Shown here one piece after another: positions 18,011 through 26,716 of a stretch of 46,378 bases of DNA. The notes beneath the pieces are model-generated. The model worked only from the letters and a program-made list of their open reading frames with translations. It was not told the origin of the DNA and made no database searches. Source of the DNA: Psychromonas sp. (GTDB lineage: Bacteria > Pseudomonadota > Gammaproteobacteria > Enterobacterales > Psychromonadaceae); NCBI GenBank assembly GCA_013619145.1, contig JABXKR010000285.1:1-46378 (forward strand). The letters run 5' to 3'. Made by a program: the position numbers and the translations under genes. Position 1 is the stretch's first letter; each line of letters begins with the position of its first letter.

Positions 18011-18787
18011 GTGGATTTAGCAACTCTGATTGGAATAGTCGGCGCCTTTGCTTTTGTCATTATGGCAATGTTGATGGGTGGCACCCTTGATATGTTTGTG
18101 GATACCGTATCAATTTTAATTGTATTCGGTGGTTCATTATTTGTTGTGATGATGAAATATAATATTGGGCAATTTTTTGGTGCCGTAAAAATTGCGGGCA
18201 AAGCGTTTATGTTCAAAACGGCTTCTTCTGAAGAGTTGATTTCTAAATCAGTTGAAATGGCAGATGCCGCGCGTAAAGGCGGCTTTTTAGCGTTAGAAGA
18301 AGCGGAAATAAGTAACCCTTTTATGCAGAAAGGGGTTGATATGCTGGTTGACGGACATGATGCGGACGTTGTGCGGGCGACATTAGAAAACGATATTCGT
18401 TTAACTTCTGAACGTCATGAAGTGGGAGCTGATATTTTTAAGCAGTTTGGTGATGTTGCGCCTGCAATGGGGATGATTGGTACTTTAGTTGGTTTGGTTG
18501 CCATGCTTTCAAATATGGATGATCCAAAATCAATCGGTCCTGCAATGGCGGTAGCATTATTAACTACGCTCTATGGTGCAATGATTGCAAACATGGTTGC
18601 CCTGCCTATTTCCGATAAATTAAAATTAAGAGCTGCAGAAGAAAAGCTCAACCGCAGTCTTATTCTTGATGCCGTATTAGGTATTCAAGACGGTCAAAAT
18701 CCACGTGTTATTGAAGGTGTATTACGTAATTATCTACCGGAATCAAAACGTAATGTTGATACTACCGATGAAGCGGGTGATGATTAA
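18011..18787 (+). CDS. pomA: Sodium-driven flagellar stator protein PomA
   Basis: A 258-residue inner-membrane protein of the MotA/TolQ/ExbB group, with four membrane helices. The start MDLATLIGIVGAFAFVIMAM and the segment GQFFGAVKIAGKAFMFK match Vibrio PomA more than proton-type MotA. It has the conserved cytoplasmic loop charges and the GMIGTLVGLVAML helix. With PomB it forms the Na+-conducting stator that turns the polar flagellum. GTG start with ribosome site AAAGGA. The stop shares its last base with the pomB start. Confidence 0.95.
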   Translation: MDLATLIGIVGAFAFVIMAMLMGGTLDMFVDTVSILIVFGGSLFVVMMKYNIGQFFGAVKIAGKAFMFKTASSEELISKSVEMADAARKGGFLALEEAEISNPFMQKGVDMLVDGHDADVVRATLENDIRLTSERHEVGADIFKQFGDVAPAMGMIGTLVGLVAMLSNMDDPKSIGPAMAVALLTTLYGAMIANMVALPISDKLKLRAAEEKLNRSLILDAVLGIQDGQNPRVIEGVLRNYLPESKRNVDTTDEAGDD

Positions 18788-19800
18788 TGGAAGAAGAGTG
18801 TAAGTGTCCGCCGGAGGGACTTCCTGCTTGGATGGGGACATTTGCGGACTTAATGTCATTGCTAATGTGTTTCTTTGTTTTGTTACTTTCATTTTCGGAA
18901 ATGGATGTCCTTAAATTCAAACAGATTGCAGGCTCGATGAAATATGCGTTTGGTGTACAGTCGATGTTGGAAGTGAAAGATATTCCCAAAGGTACTTCTG
19001 TTATCGCGCAGGAGTTTAGGCCCGGTAAACCCGAGCCTACCCCCATCGAAGTTATCATGCAGCAAACTATTGAGATAACAAGAGCTAAGTTAGATTTTCA
19101 AGAGGGCGATTCAAGTCGAGTTGGTGGTCAGGAAAATGTTAAAATACGAAAAGTTGCAACCCCGCAAAAGGTAGAAGCGCAAGCTGAAAACAGGTCTGAA
19201 TCTAAATCTGAGTCAGATGCTGAAGGCCAGAAAGAAGAAGCGCCAGTTCAGGAGAAGCAAAGTGAATCTCAAGAAACGCAGTTAGAAGAGTTTACCCCTG
19301 CGCCAGGCGTTTCCGCACAGCATGGTCTGGCAAAAAAGGTTGCAACTGAATTAAGAGAAGAGATTGAAGATGGTGCGATTGAAATTGAAGCGCTTGGGCA
19401 ACAACTAATTATTCGAGTGCGCGAAAAAGGTGCATTTCCATCAGGCTCTGCATTTTTACAACCTCGTTTCCGTCCTGTGATACAGAAAGTTGCTGCAATA
19501 TTAGTGGATGTACCTGGTGTTATTACCATTTCAGGGCACACGGATAATGAGCAGGTACAATCGGAATTGTATCGCTCCAATTGGGACCTCTCAGCTCAAC
19601 GAGCCGTTTCTGTCGCCCATGAAATGCTGAAAGTCCGAGCAATTAAAGAGAAAAAGTTAGTGGTTGTGGGATACGCAAATAGTAAGCCATTAGCCGGCAA
19701 TAAAACCAAAGCAGAACGTCGCCGCAATCGCCGTGTGGAAATAATGATTATGCAGGGTGAGGCTGCAGAAAGTGAAGAGATCGTTGCAGAACCTCGTTAG
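18787..19800 (+). CDS. pomB: Sodium-driven flagellar stator protein PomB
   Basis: A 337-residue protein with one N-terminal membrane helix (about 16-38) holding the essential ion-binding Asp21 (GTFADLMSLLMCFFVLLLSF), followed by a plug/linker. The C-terminal OmpA-like peptidoglycan-binding domain spans about 205-325 (ISGHTDNEQVQSELYRSNWD, then LSAQRAVSVA). The linker at about 115-175 is long and very rich in Glu, Gln and Ser. It resembles Vibrio PomB (EMDVLKFKQIAGSMKYAFGV is nearly identical). The Asp plus the PomB-like helix supports Na+ rather than H+ drive. Cotranscribed with pomA. Confidence 0.95.
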   Translation: MEEECKCPPEGLPAWMGTFADLMSLLMCFFVLLLSFSEMDVLKFKQIAGSMKYAFGVQSMLEVKDIPKGTSVIAQEFRPGKPEPTPIEVIMQQTIEITRAKLDFQEGDSSRVGGQENVKIRKVATPQKVEAQAENRSESKSESDAEGQKEEAPVQEKQSESQETQLEEFTPAPGVSAQHGLAKKVATELREEIEDGAIEIEALGQQLIIRVREKGAFPSGSAFLQPRFRPVIQKVAAILVDVPGVITISGHTDNEQVQSELYRSNWDLSAQRAVSVAHEMLKVRAIKEKKLVVVGYANSKPLAGNKTKAERRRNRRVEIMIMQGEAAESEEIVAEPR

Positions 19801-19825
19801 TTGTCTATTTTCACTGATTGCGAAT

Positions 19826-19853
19826 AACCACCTTTAATTGGGTGGTTTTTTTT
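19826..19853 (+). terminator. Terminator after pomAB
   Basis: AACCACC and GGTGGTT arms with a T8 tail, 26 bases after the stop. Confidence 0.85.
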
Positions 19854-19890
19854 AATTTGTATTCATCAATTTGCTTTAACTGGAGGCAAA

Positions 19891-20619
19891 ATGGTTAATA
19901 TTGAAGTTTGTATTGATAATATTGAGTCTTTATTTACAGCACAAAAAGCAGGCGCAAGTCGAATTGAACTGTGCAGTTCACTGGCACTTGGCGGGCTAAC
20001 TGCAAGCTCTGGATTAATAGAACAAGTAATTAAACATGCTTGTATACCTGTTTATGCTATGATTCGTCCGCGAGATGGAGACTTTCTGTATTCTAGTATC
20101 GAAGTCGAGATGATGCTTAAAGATATCCATGTGGCACGTTCACTAGGTGTGCAAGGGCTGGTTTTTGGTGTATTAAATGAATATGCACAGATAGATAAAA
20201 ACACCCTTAACAGCTTAATGAAAGAGGCAAAAGGTTTAGGAGTGACATTCCATCGTGCAATTGATTGTTGTGCCGATGTTTCGGGTGCAGTTGACACTAT
20301 TTTAAGTGCCGGGTGTGAGCGCATTTTAACATCGGGTCTTGCAGATAATGCTCTTGATGGGGCGGCGACGATAAGACAGATGGTGACTCAATGTGAAGGG
20401 GCTTTATCCGTGATGGCCGGCGCAGGTGTAAACAGTGCTAATGTTGCAAAAATCATAAAAGAGTCAGGTGTAAAAGAGATCCATTTATCAGGTAAAACAG
20501 TACGCAGTAGTTTTATGAAAAATATTGTTGCATGTGGAAATTTAGCCGAGTTTTTGAATATAAATGTAACCAAAGCAAGCAGTATTGAAGCGGTTAAAAA
20601 TGCGCTTCAACGCAGTTAA
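19891..20619 (+). CDS. cutC: CutC family protein (copper homeostasis / PF03932)
   Basis: A 242-residue TIM-barrel protein, the normal CutC length. Diagnostic stretches are VEVCIDN-type start (INIEVCIDNIESLFTAQKAG without the first residue), RIELCSSLALGGLTASSGLI, MIRPRDGDFLYS, VTFHRAIDCCADV and ILTSGLADNALDGA. The copper role came from E. coli genetics and has been questioned; the molecular function is not established. Ribosome site GGAGG precedes ATG 19891. Followed at 44 bases by the RIO kinase gene, possibly in one unit. Confidence 0.93.
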   Translation: MVNIEVCIDNIESLFTAQKAGASRIELCSSLALGGLTASSGLIEQVIKHACIPVYAMIRPRDGDFLYSSIEVEMMLKDIHVARSLGVQGLVFGVLNEYAQIDKNTLNSLMKEAKGLGVTFHRAIDCCADVSGAVDTILSAGCERILTSGLADNALDGAATIRQMVTQCEGALSVMAGAGVNSANVAKIIKESGVKEIHLSGKTVRSSFMKNIVACGNLAEFLNINVTKASSIEAVKNALQRS

Positions 20620-20662
20620 AATTATCAGTTTTTTTAATTATTATTTTAAGTACAAATAGAAC

Positions 20663-21514
20663 ATGAAAATACCGAAAAGAATACAACCACTTGTAGACGA
20701 TGGTTTAGTCGACACCGTATTACGCCAGTTAATGAGTGGCAAAGAAGCGACGGTTTATGTGGTGCAGTGTGGTGATTTTATTCGCTGCGCTAAAGTATAT
20801 AAAGAAGCCAGTAAACGTAGTTTTAAACAAGCTGTTTTATACAGTGAAGGGCGCAAAGTACGTAATGGCCGCCGTGCCCGAGCAATGGAAAAAAATTCTA
20901 AGTTTGGTCGAGAACAACAAGAAAACGTCTGGCAAAATGCTGAAGTAGAAGCGCTTTATAAGTTAGCCGATGCAGGCGTACGTGTACCTCAGCCTTATGG
21001 TTGTTTCGAAGGTGTGCTGCTGATGGATTTAATCACCGATGAAGAAGGTTTTGCTGCTCCTCGTCTTAATGATGTTTCCATGTCCGAAGAGCAAGCATTG
21101 GAAGATCATTTTGAAATAATGAATTATATTGTATGTATGCTGAATGTTGGCATTATACATGGCGATTTATCAGAATTTAATGTATTAGTTGATGAGTGGG
21201 GGCCGGTGATCATTGATTTACCGCAAGCTGTAGATGCGGCCGCCAATAATAATGCGAAGCGGATGTTATTACGTGATGTGGATAATATGACGCGTTATTA
21301 TGCCCAATTTGCCCCGCAACTAACAAAAAGTAAATATGGGCAGGAAATCTGGGCCTTATATGAAGCGGGATTATTATCAGAAAATACAGTATTAACAGGC
21401 AAGTTTGTAGAGTCAGATAAAATAACCGATGTATCTGATATAATGGATGAAATTAGTGCAGCACGTGAAGAATACGAAGAAAATCAAGAACGAATTTTAG
21501 AAATGGAATTGTAG
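20663..21514 (+). CDS. RIO1-type atypical serine/threonine protein kinase
   Basis: A 283-residue cytoplasmic protein of the bacterial RIO1 group. The nucleotide-binding loop reads LMSGKEATVYVV, the ATP-anchoring Lys is in FIRCAKVYK, the catalytic loop is GIIHGDLSEFNVLV with Asp and Asn in place, and the metal-binding motif is VIIDLPQAV, the RIO variant of DFG. The C-terminal 40 residues are acidic. In archaea and eukaryotes RIO kinases act in ribosome maturation; the bacterial partners are unknown. The neighbouring cutC and mltF genes give no clear hint. Confidence 0.88.
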   Translation: MKIPKRIQPLVDDGLVDTVLRQLMSGKEATVYVVQCGDFIRCAKVYKEASKRSFKQAVLYSEGRKVRNGRRARAMEKNSKFGREQQENVWQNAEVEALYKLADAGVRVPQPYGCFEGVLLMDLITDEEGFAAPRLNDVSMSEEQALEDHFEIMNYIVCMLNVGIIHGDLSEFNVLVDEWGPVIIDLPQAVDAAANNNAKRMLLRDVDNMTRYYAQFAPQLTKSKYGQEIWALYEAGLLSENTVLTGKFVESDKITDVSDIMDEISAAREEYEENQERILEMEL

Positions 21515-21524
21515 TGCTCATTAA

Positions 21525-21620
21525 GTTGATTTTGAGTGATTAGATGATCAACCTTCAGCTTAGAATTCCATCATTTATCGTTATGCTGATTCTTGTATCT
21601 TGAGGTGGTTTGAATATAAT
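21525..21620 (+). repeat. Solo right end of the 352-bp dispersed element, with promoter-like end
   Basis: About 95 bases here align at roughly 80% with 35425-35516: shared blocks include ATCATCAACC/ATGATCAACC, ATCATTTATCGT and GCTGATTCTTG. It ends TTGTAT (21593-21598), 16 bases, TATAAT (21615-21620), 25 bases before the mltF ATG. No other half of the element is present. Confidence 0.7.
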
Positions 21621-21645
21621 TATCCTTAAGTACGTTACTTGACAT

Positions 21646-23799
21646 ATGAAAAACCTATTGGCCACTATTATTGGGAGTAAAATGTCCAATTGTGTTGTAA
21701 ATAGCAGAGTTCAAGTTTGCTTGTCGGCAATAGTAATATTGCTGCTTTCTGTTTTTTTTCAATTGCTTTATGCCGCTGAATCTAGCACAGGCATCACAAA
21801 CGATCCTGCTGATGCCGTTCTTCCCCCCTCCTCTAAATCCATAGATAACAAATCTCTTCGTGTATTAACTTGGGCTGGGGCCGATACATATTTGCCTAGA
21901 GCTGGGCATCCTCAAGATTTAGAGGTTCAATATTTACAGCGCTTTGCCTTGGAAAAGGGCATTCTTTTTGAAAAAGTGAGCGTGCAAAAATTTTCCGACC
22001 TGATTCCTAAATTATTAGCAGGCGAAGGCGATGTCATAGCGGCCAATTTAACCGCTACGCCAACACGAAAAAAGTCAGTTAGTTTTAGTGATCCTTTTAT
22101 TCAAACATATGAATATTTGTTAATGGGTAAGGGGAGTAAAGGACTTAAAAATGGTGACGCATTAAACGGACGAGAGCTTGTATTACAAAAGGGAAAAAGT
22201 TATCAAGTGACAGCGCTTGGTCTGCAAAAAATTCACCCTAAATTAAAGCTTCGATATATAGCGAATAATATTAGTAATGAGCTGATTTACGACCGATTAG
22301 CCAGTGGTGAATATGATTTAATTATTCAAGATAAAAATTTGATCCAAGTCGCATTAGGTTATCGAGACGATCTTAAAATAAGTCTGCAGGCAAGTAGCAA
22401 ACGCGATATAGCATGGGCGGTCGCGCCACAAAATAAAACATTACTAAAACAACTCAATCTGTTTTTAAAGCAGCAAACGCTTACTGTAAATAACAATAAA
22501 TTGCAGAAAAATCAGTGGCAACGTATTCAAAAAGATAAAACAATTCGTTTTGTATTGCGCAATAATTTATCTTCCTATTATATTTGGCGTGGAGAGTTAT
22601 TGGGTTTCCATTATGAGCTGGCCAAACGTTTTGCTGAAGAGCATAAATTACGCTATGAAATTTTTGTAGCACCGAATAATGTTGAATTATTAGATTATCT
22701 CATTGAAGACAAAGCAGATATTGCCTTAGGTTTCTTAACACCGACCAAACAACGTAGTGAAAAAGGGATAAGTTTCTCTCGCCCATATCATTATGCCTCT
22801 GAGCTTGTTATTGCCCATACTGATATTGCTGAAATTAGCAATCAAGCACAACTAAGTAATAGAAGCCTGCATATCCGTCCTTCAAGTGCTTATTGGCAAA
22901 CTGCAAAGTTGTTACAAACTAAGGTTGAAGATTTAAAGATTATTGCTGCATCTGAAAATCAAGAAACTGAATCAATTATTGCCGATGTCGCACAAAAAAA
23001 ATATGAGCTAACCATTGCGGATAATCATATTGTCGATATTGAGATGACATTTCGCGATAATATTCATTCCTTAATGGCACTCGGTGAGCCCAAGTCACAA
23101 AGCTGGGCGGTAAAATCAGGCAATGTTCAATTACTTGAACAAGTTGATGGGTTTATAAAAAAACATTACAAAGGGCTATTTTATAATGTAATTTACAATA
23201 AATATTTCAAGAATCAAAAGCGTTTAGATAAGCATTATAAGGGCTATGAAAGAGAAAAAAGTTCAGGTGTTTTGTCGCCCTATGATGCGATTGTAAGAAA
23301 ATATGCGGAAAAGTATGATTTTGATTGGCGTTTATTAATTGCACAAATGCATCAAGAAAGTCGTTTTAACGCTAAAGCTAGATCTATGGCTGGTGCGCAA
23401 GGCTTATTTCAAGTAATGCCTCGCACCGCACGTGAGTTAGGCATAGAAGATATGTATATTCCCGAGCAGGGTATTAAAGCCGGTATACGTTATATGGATT
23501 GGGTACGTGAGCGTATGCTTATTAACAACGTGCAAGGTGAACAGCTAATCTGGTTCACACTTGCGTCATATAATGCAGGGGCTGGTCATGTGAGGGACGC
23601 CATTCAATTAGCAAAGAAAAAAGGCTGGCACCATGATATCTGGTTTGATAATGTTGAAAAAGCGATGTTATTACTTGCCCAGCCAGAATATGCAGCAAAA
23701 GCGCGTTACGGCTATGTACGAGGCCAAGAGCCGGTGACTTATATTCGCGCTATTAAACGGCGATTTGATACTTATCAAAACATTTTGAGTAACGAGTGA
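21646..23799 (+). CDS. MltF-like lytic transglycosylase with two solute-binding domains
   Basis: A 717-residue exported protein. A signal or anchor helix (about 27-42) precedes two tandem family 3 solute-binding domains at about 55-280 (LRVLTWAGADTYLP...LVLQKGKSYQVTALG) and about 300-530 (IRFVLRNNLSSYYIWRGELL...). An SLT catalytic domain follows at about 548-690. The catalytic Glu is in LLIAQMHQESRFN, followed by GAQGLFQVMPRTA and FTLASYNAGAGHVRDA. MltF cleaves peptidoglycan to 1,6-anhydromuropeptides in the periplasm; E. coli MltF (518 residues) has one binding domain, so this is an enlarged form. It converges with an AmpG-type muropeptide permease, a functional partner. Its likely promoter is repeat-borne. 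Confidence 0.88.
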   Translation: MKNLLATIIGSKMSNCVVNSRVQVCLSAIVILLLSVFFQLLYAAESSTGITNDPADAVLPPSSKSIDNKSLRVLTWAGADTYLPRAGHPQDLEVQYLQRFALEKGILFEKVSVQKFSDLIPKLLAGEGDVIAANLTATPTRKKSVSFSDPFIQTYEYLLMGKGSKGLKNGDALNGRELVLQKGKSYQVTALGLQKIHPKLKLRYIANNISNELIYDRLASGEYDLIIQDKNLIQVALGYRDDLKISLQASSKRDIAWAVAPQNKTLLKQLNLFLKQQTLTVNNNKLQKNQWQRIQKDKTIRFVLRNNLSSYYIWRGELLGFHYELAKRFAEEHKLRYEIFVAPNNVELLDYLIEDKADIALGFLTPTKQRSEKGISFSRPYHYASELVIAHTDIAEISNQAQLSNRSLHIRPSSAYWQTAKLLQTKVEDLKIIAASENQETESIIADVAQKKYELTIADNHIVDIEMTFRDNIHSLMALGEPKSQSWAVKSGNVQLLEQVDGFIKKHYKGLFYNVIYNKYFKNQKRLDKHYKGYEREKSSGVLSPYDAIVRKYAEKYDFDWRLLIAQMHQESRFNAKARSMAGAQGLFQVMPRTARELGIEDMYIPEQGIKAGIRYMDWVRERMLINNVQGEQLIWFTLASYNAGAGHVRDAIQLAKKKGWHHDIWFDNVEKAMLLLAQPEYAAKARYGYVRGQEPVTYIRAIKRRFDTYQNILSNE

Positions 23800-23832
23800 G
23801 TTGTTGTAATTGTTTGCAGCAATTTTTGCTTA

Positions 23833-25182
23833 TTATTTCTCGATAACCTTTTTTAGCAATACAATTAACCCCAAAACGGGTACACCAATTAATGCCGAGC
23901 CAATAAAGAAATTAATATAACCAAAGCTTTCAACATATACTCCAGAAAAACCGGCAAGAAATTTAGGGAATAATAGCATCAAGGAACTAAACAGGGCGTA
24001 CTGCGTTGCTGAAAACTCGATATTGGTGAGCTTAGAGATATAAGTAATAAATGCCGTGGTGGCAATCCCCGCACTGATATTATCCATCGAAATAATCACT
24101 GTTAATAAAGCGAGATCTTTACCCACAAAAGCCAGAACGGCAAAGATAAGGTTGGTAATCACTACTAAAAATGCGCCTAAAAATAAAATTGAGTAGGTGC
24201 TATAACGGCTTAATAAAACACCACCAAGTCCCGCACCAAGCAGGGTCATAATCACACCAAATACTTTGGAGATAGCCGCTACTTCTCCTAATGTATAACC
24301 CATATCCAGATAAAATGGATTTGCCATAACTCCCATCACAATATCGGATATACGATAAGTACCAATAAGTAATAAGATCAGCACCGCAGGTTTACCATAA
24401 CGCTTGAAAAAGTCTGCAAAAGGTTCAACAATCGCGATATCTAACCATGCTAAAAAGCGCGCGGCAGATTGCGGCAGATGCTGATGTCGGAGTTTTGTTT
24501 CAATCTGAGCGTTATGGTCTTTTTGCTTATATTGATAATCGGGTTCATGACAAATAAAAGTGGTAATAATACCGACGCCCATAAAGCCAGCCATTACAAA
24601 GTAGGAAATAGACCAGGCAGATAACTGATAAGCATCACTGTCGCTAGCCCAAGCTGTAATGACCAGCGAGCCAGCTCCCGCCACCATCATAGCTATGCGG
24701 TAGCCTGTCATATAAGCAGCCGCCATCGCCGCTTGAAACTTCTCTGGAGCTGATTCAATACGAAAAGCATCGATAACAATATCTTGGGTGGCGGAGCTAT
24801 AGGCAACAATTAATGCAAAGATAACAAACAAGGTTAAGTTTTGTTGCGGATCGCTATTTGCCATACCAATCAGGGCTAACACAATGGCAACTTGCGATAG
24901 CAGTAACCAAGCACGCCTGCGGCCTAGCCAGTTAGTTAATAGCGGTATTGAGAAGCGATCAACTAAAGGCGCCCAGACCCACTTCCATCCATAAGCGAGC
25001 GGAATCCAACTGAAATAACCTATATTTTCAAGGCTCACACCTGCTCCTCGGAGCCATAACCCGAGTGTAGTAAATATTAACAGCAGGGGCAGTCCTGAAG
25101 AAAAACCGAGAAAGAATAAAATGGCGACGCGTTTTTGCAGATAGATTTTGCAGCTTTGTAACCATGATTCTAATTTAGACAT
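23833..25182 (-). CDS. ampG: AmpG-type major facilitator permease (muropeptide importer)
   Basis: A 449-residue inner-membrane protein with 12 to 14 hydrophobic segments. FFLGFSSGLPLLLIFTTLGLW at the start, WAPLVDRFSIPLL and SATQDIVIDAFRIE are characteristic AmpG segments. AmpG carries GlcNAc-anhydroMurNAc and its peptides into the cytoplasm for cell-wall recycling and influences beta-lactamase induction. The gene ends 33 bases from the mltF stop in convergent orientation. The E. coli protein has 491 residues, so this copy is slightly short at the C-terminus; an AmpG paralogue cannot be excluded. Confidence 0.85.
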   Translation of the reverse strand: MSKLESWLQSCKIYLQKRVAILFFLGFSSGLPLLLIFTTLGLWLRGAGVSLENIGYFSWIPLAYGWKWVWAPLVDRFSIPLLTNWLGRRRAWLLLSQVAIVLALIGMANSDPQQNLTLFVIFALIVAYSSATQDIVIDAFRIESAPEKFQAAMAAAYMTGYRIAMMVAGAGSLVITAWASDSDAYQLSAWSISYFVMAGFMGVGIITTFICHEPDYQYKQKDHNAQIETKLRHQHLPQSAARFLAWLDIAIVEPFADFFKRYGKPAVLILLLIGTYRISDIVMGVMANPFYLDMGYTLGEVAAISKVFGVIMTLLGAGLGGVLLSRYSTYSILFLGAFLVVITNLIFAVLAFVGKDLALLTVIISMDNISAGIATTAFITYISKLTNIEFSATQYALFSSLMLLFPKFLAGFSGVYVESFGYINFFIGSALIGVPVLGLIVLLKKVIEK

Positions 25183-25278
25183 AACAACAATGCTTTTAAA
25201 TAAAAAGGATAGGAAATCGCCTGGTTTGTTAGATAATTATTGAGATCTGCTAACAAACCTCAACAATTATTATAGCGA

Positions 25279-26388
25279 TTAGTGCTCGAATTGATGCCCG
25301 ATCAGCTCAAATCGCCAACCTGTTAATAATTTAGGTTTGTCAGCCCTTTCTTTTTGTAAATCATCGAGTTTCCATAACCAGCTTAAATATTCATTAATAA
25401 TACGCTTAGAAGCAATTAACTCGATAGGCAATTCATGTTTTTCAGCACACAGTTTAATTTTTTCACGCATCGATTTAAGCGTTTTTTTGTAAGCAGGAAA
25501 ATCAACTAAGCGCGAAACAAAAGGGGGATAACTGCTTTCATCTTGTTTTTCTACTTCACTCATAATATTTAAAATGGCTTGTCCATGGATTCTTATTTCA
25601 TTAGGTAATAAATTCAAACGACGCAGATCTTCAAGAGAACTCGGACGATAATGTGCTAATAACCACAGATGGTCAGCTTTAACGACAAAGTTAAGTGCTA
25701 GATTTCGCTCTTGTGCTGTTTGTAAACGCCATTTAGCCAGCGCTTTAATAACTGCTAGCCCATGCCGGTCTAATTTAAATAAATTATTTAGCGATTTATA
25801 GGCGTTATCCGGATCTTGTTTTTTCATCTTAAGATCCAGAATAGTCTGGCACTCCTGTTCAAAAAACAGGCTCATTTTTTTCTCTTCAAGTTGTTGCTGA
25901 AGTTTTTCTAAACAAGGCTGCAGGTGTAACACATCAGCTGCCGCATAGTTTATCTGTTTTGCCGTTAACGGACGTGCGCACCAGTCTGTACGAGATTCAC
26001 CTTTATCAACTATTACGTCTTGCAGGGTTTCTACCATCTTAGCGTAACCAAGTGAGGCACCTAAATTTAAAAAGGCGCAAGCGACTTGTGTATCAAACAG
26101 TTTCAAGTTGAGATCACCCTTATGCTGACGAATGATCTCTAAATCTTCACTGCTGGCATGTAAAATACAGTCCTTGTTATCAAGTGCTAACCAAAATTCA
26201 GAAAGGTCGCTGACAGCAATCGGATCGATTAAAGTGATTTTTTCATTTTGCGAAATTTGCAATAAACCAAGATTAGCAACGAAAGTACGGGTACGTACAA
26301 ATTCAGTATCGAGCGAGATAGGACTATCATCGAGTGTTGTTATAAAGTCATGCAATTGCGCTTGTGTAGTTATTATTTCAAATTGCAT
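25279..26388 (-). CDS. rnd: Ribonuclease D
   Basis: A 369-residue cytoplasmic 3'-5' exoribonuclease that trims tRNA and other small RNA 3' ends. The DEDD residues are visible: SLDTEFVRT (exo I), ILHASSEDLEII (exo II) and YAAADVLHL (exo III, Y-type). An HRDC-type domain spans about 210-290. ATG 26388 was chosen because GGGAG precedes it at the right spacing and MQFEIITTQAQL fits relatives; a TTG 12 bases upstream is less likely. Divergent from leuC. Confidence 0.94.
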   Translation of the reverse strand: MQFEIITTQAQLHDFITTLDDSPISLDTEFVRTRTFVANLGLLQISQNEKITLIDPIAVSDLSEFWLALDNKDCILHASSEDLEIIRQHKGDLNLKLFDTQVACAFLNLGASLGYAKMVETLQDVIVDKGESRTDWCARPLTAKQINYAAADVLHLQPCLEKLQQQLEEKKMSLFFEQECQTILDLKMKKQDPDNAYKSLNNLFKLDRHGLAVIKALAKWRLQTAQERNLALNFVVKADHLWLLAHYRPSSLEDLRRLNLLPNEIRIHGQAILNIMSEVEKQDESSYPPFVSRLVDFPAYKKTLKSMREKIKLCAEKHELPIELIASKRIINEYLSWLWKLDDLQKERADKPKLLTGWRFELIGHQFEH

Positions 26389-26499
26389 AGATACTCCCAA
26401 AAATAAAATTTATAGTTCTATCTTACGTAATTTATTAAAAATCATCCATTTATATTAGATTAATTTATTACTGCAAGGTTTGTGATAACACTGATATAT

Positions 26500-26538
26500 A
26501 TGACTTCAAATGCATATTATTTGTTGTTTTTTGCATAA
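26500..26538 (+). other. Possible 12-codon leader peptide upstream of leuC
   Basis: ATG 26500 opens MTSNAYYLLFFA and then a stop, in the 328-base gap between rnd and leuC. It holds two adjacent Leu codons and two Phe codons. The ribosome site is weak, and I cannot show a clean attenuator; a small CTATC/GATAG hairpin lies near 26661-26680. The rest of the gap must hold the promoters of both divergent units. Confidence 0.2.
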
Positions 26539-26716
26539 ACAGTCTCTAATAAAGGTGATTTTTTAGCTCCTATCTTGTGAGTTCGGGATCAATCTATTAG
26601 AATGATTTTTTCGGAAAACCCAAAACAACCTGTCTCTGATAATGATTCTTATTTGGTTTCTATCAAAGGACGATAGATTGTAATAGCAAAAAGCATATAG
26701 CGTGGTAAGGAAAACA

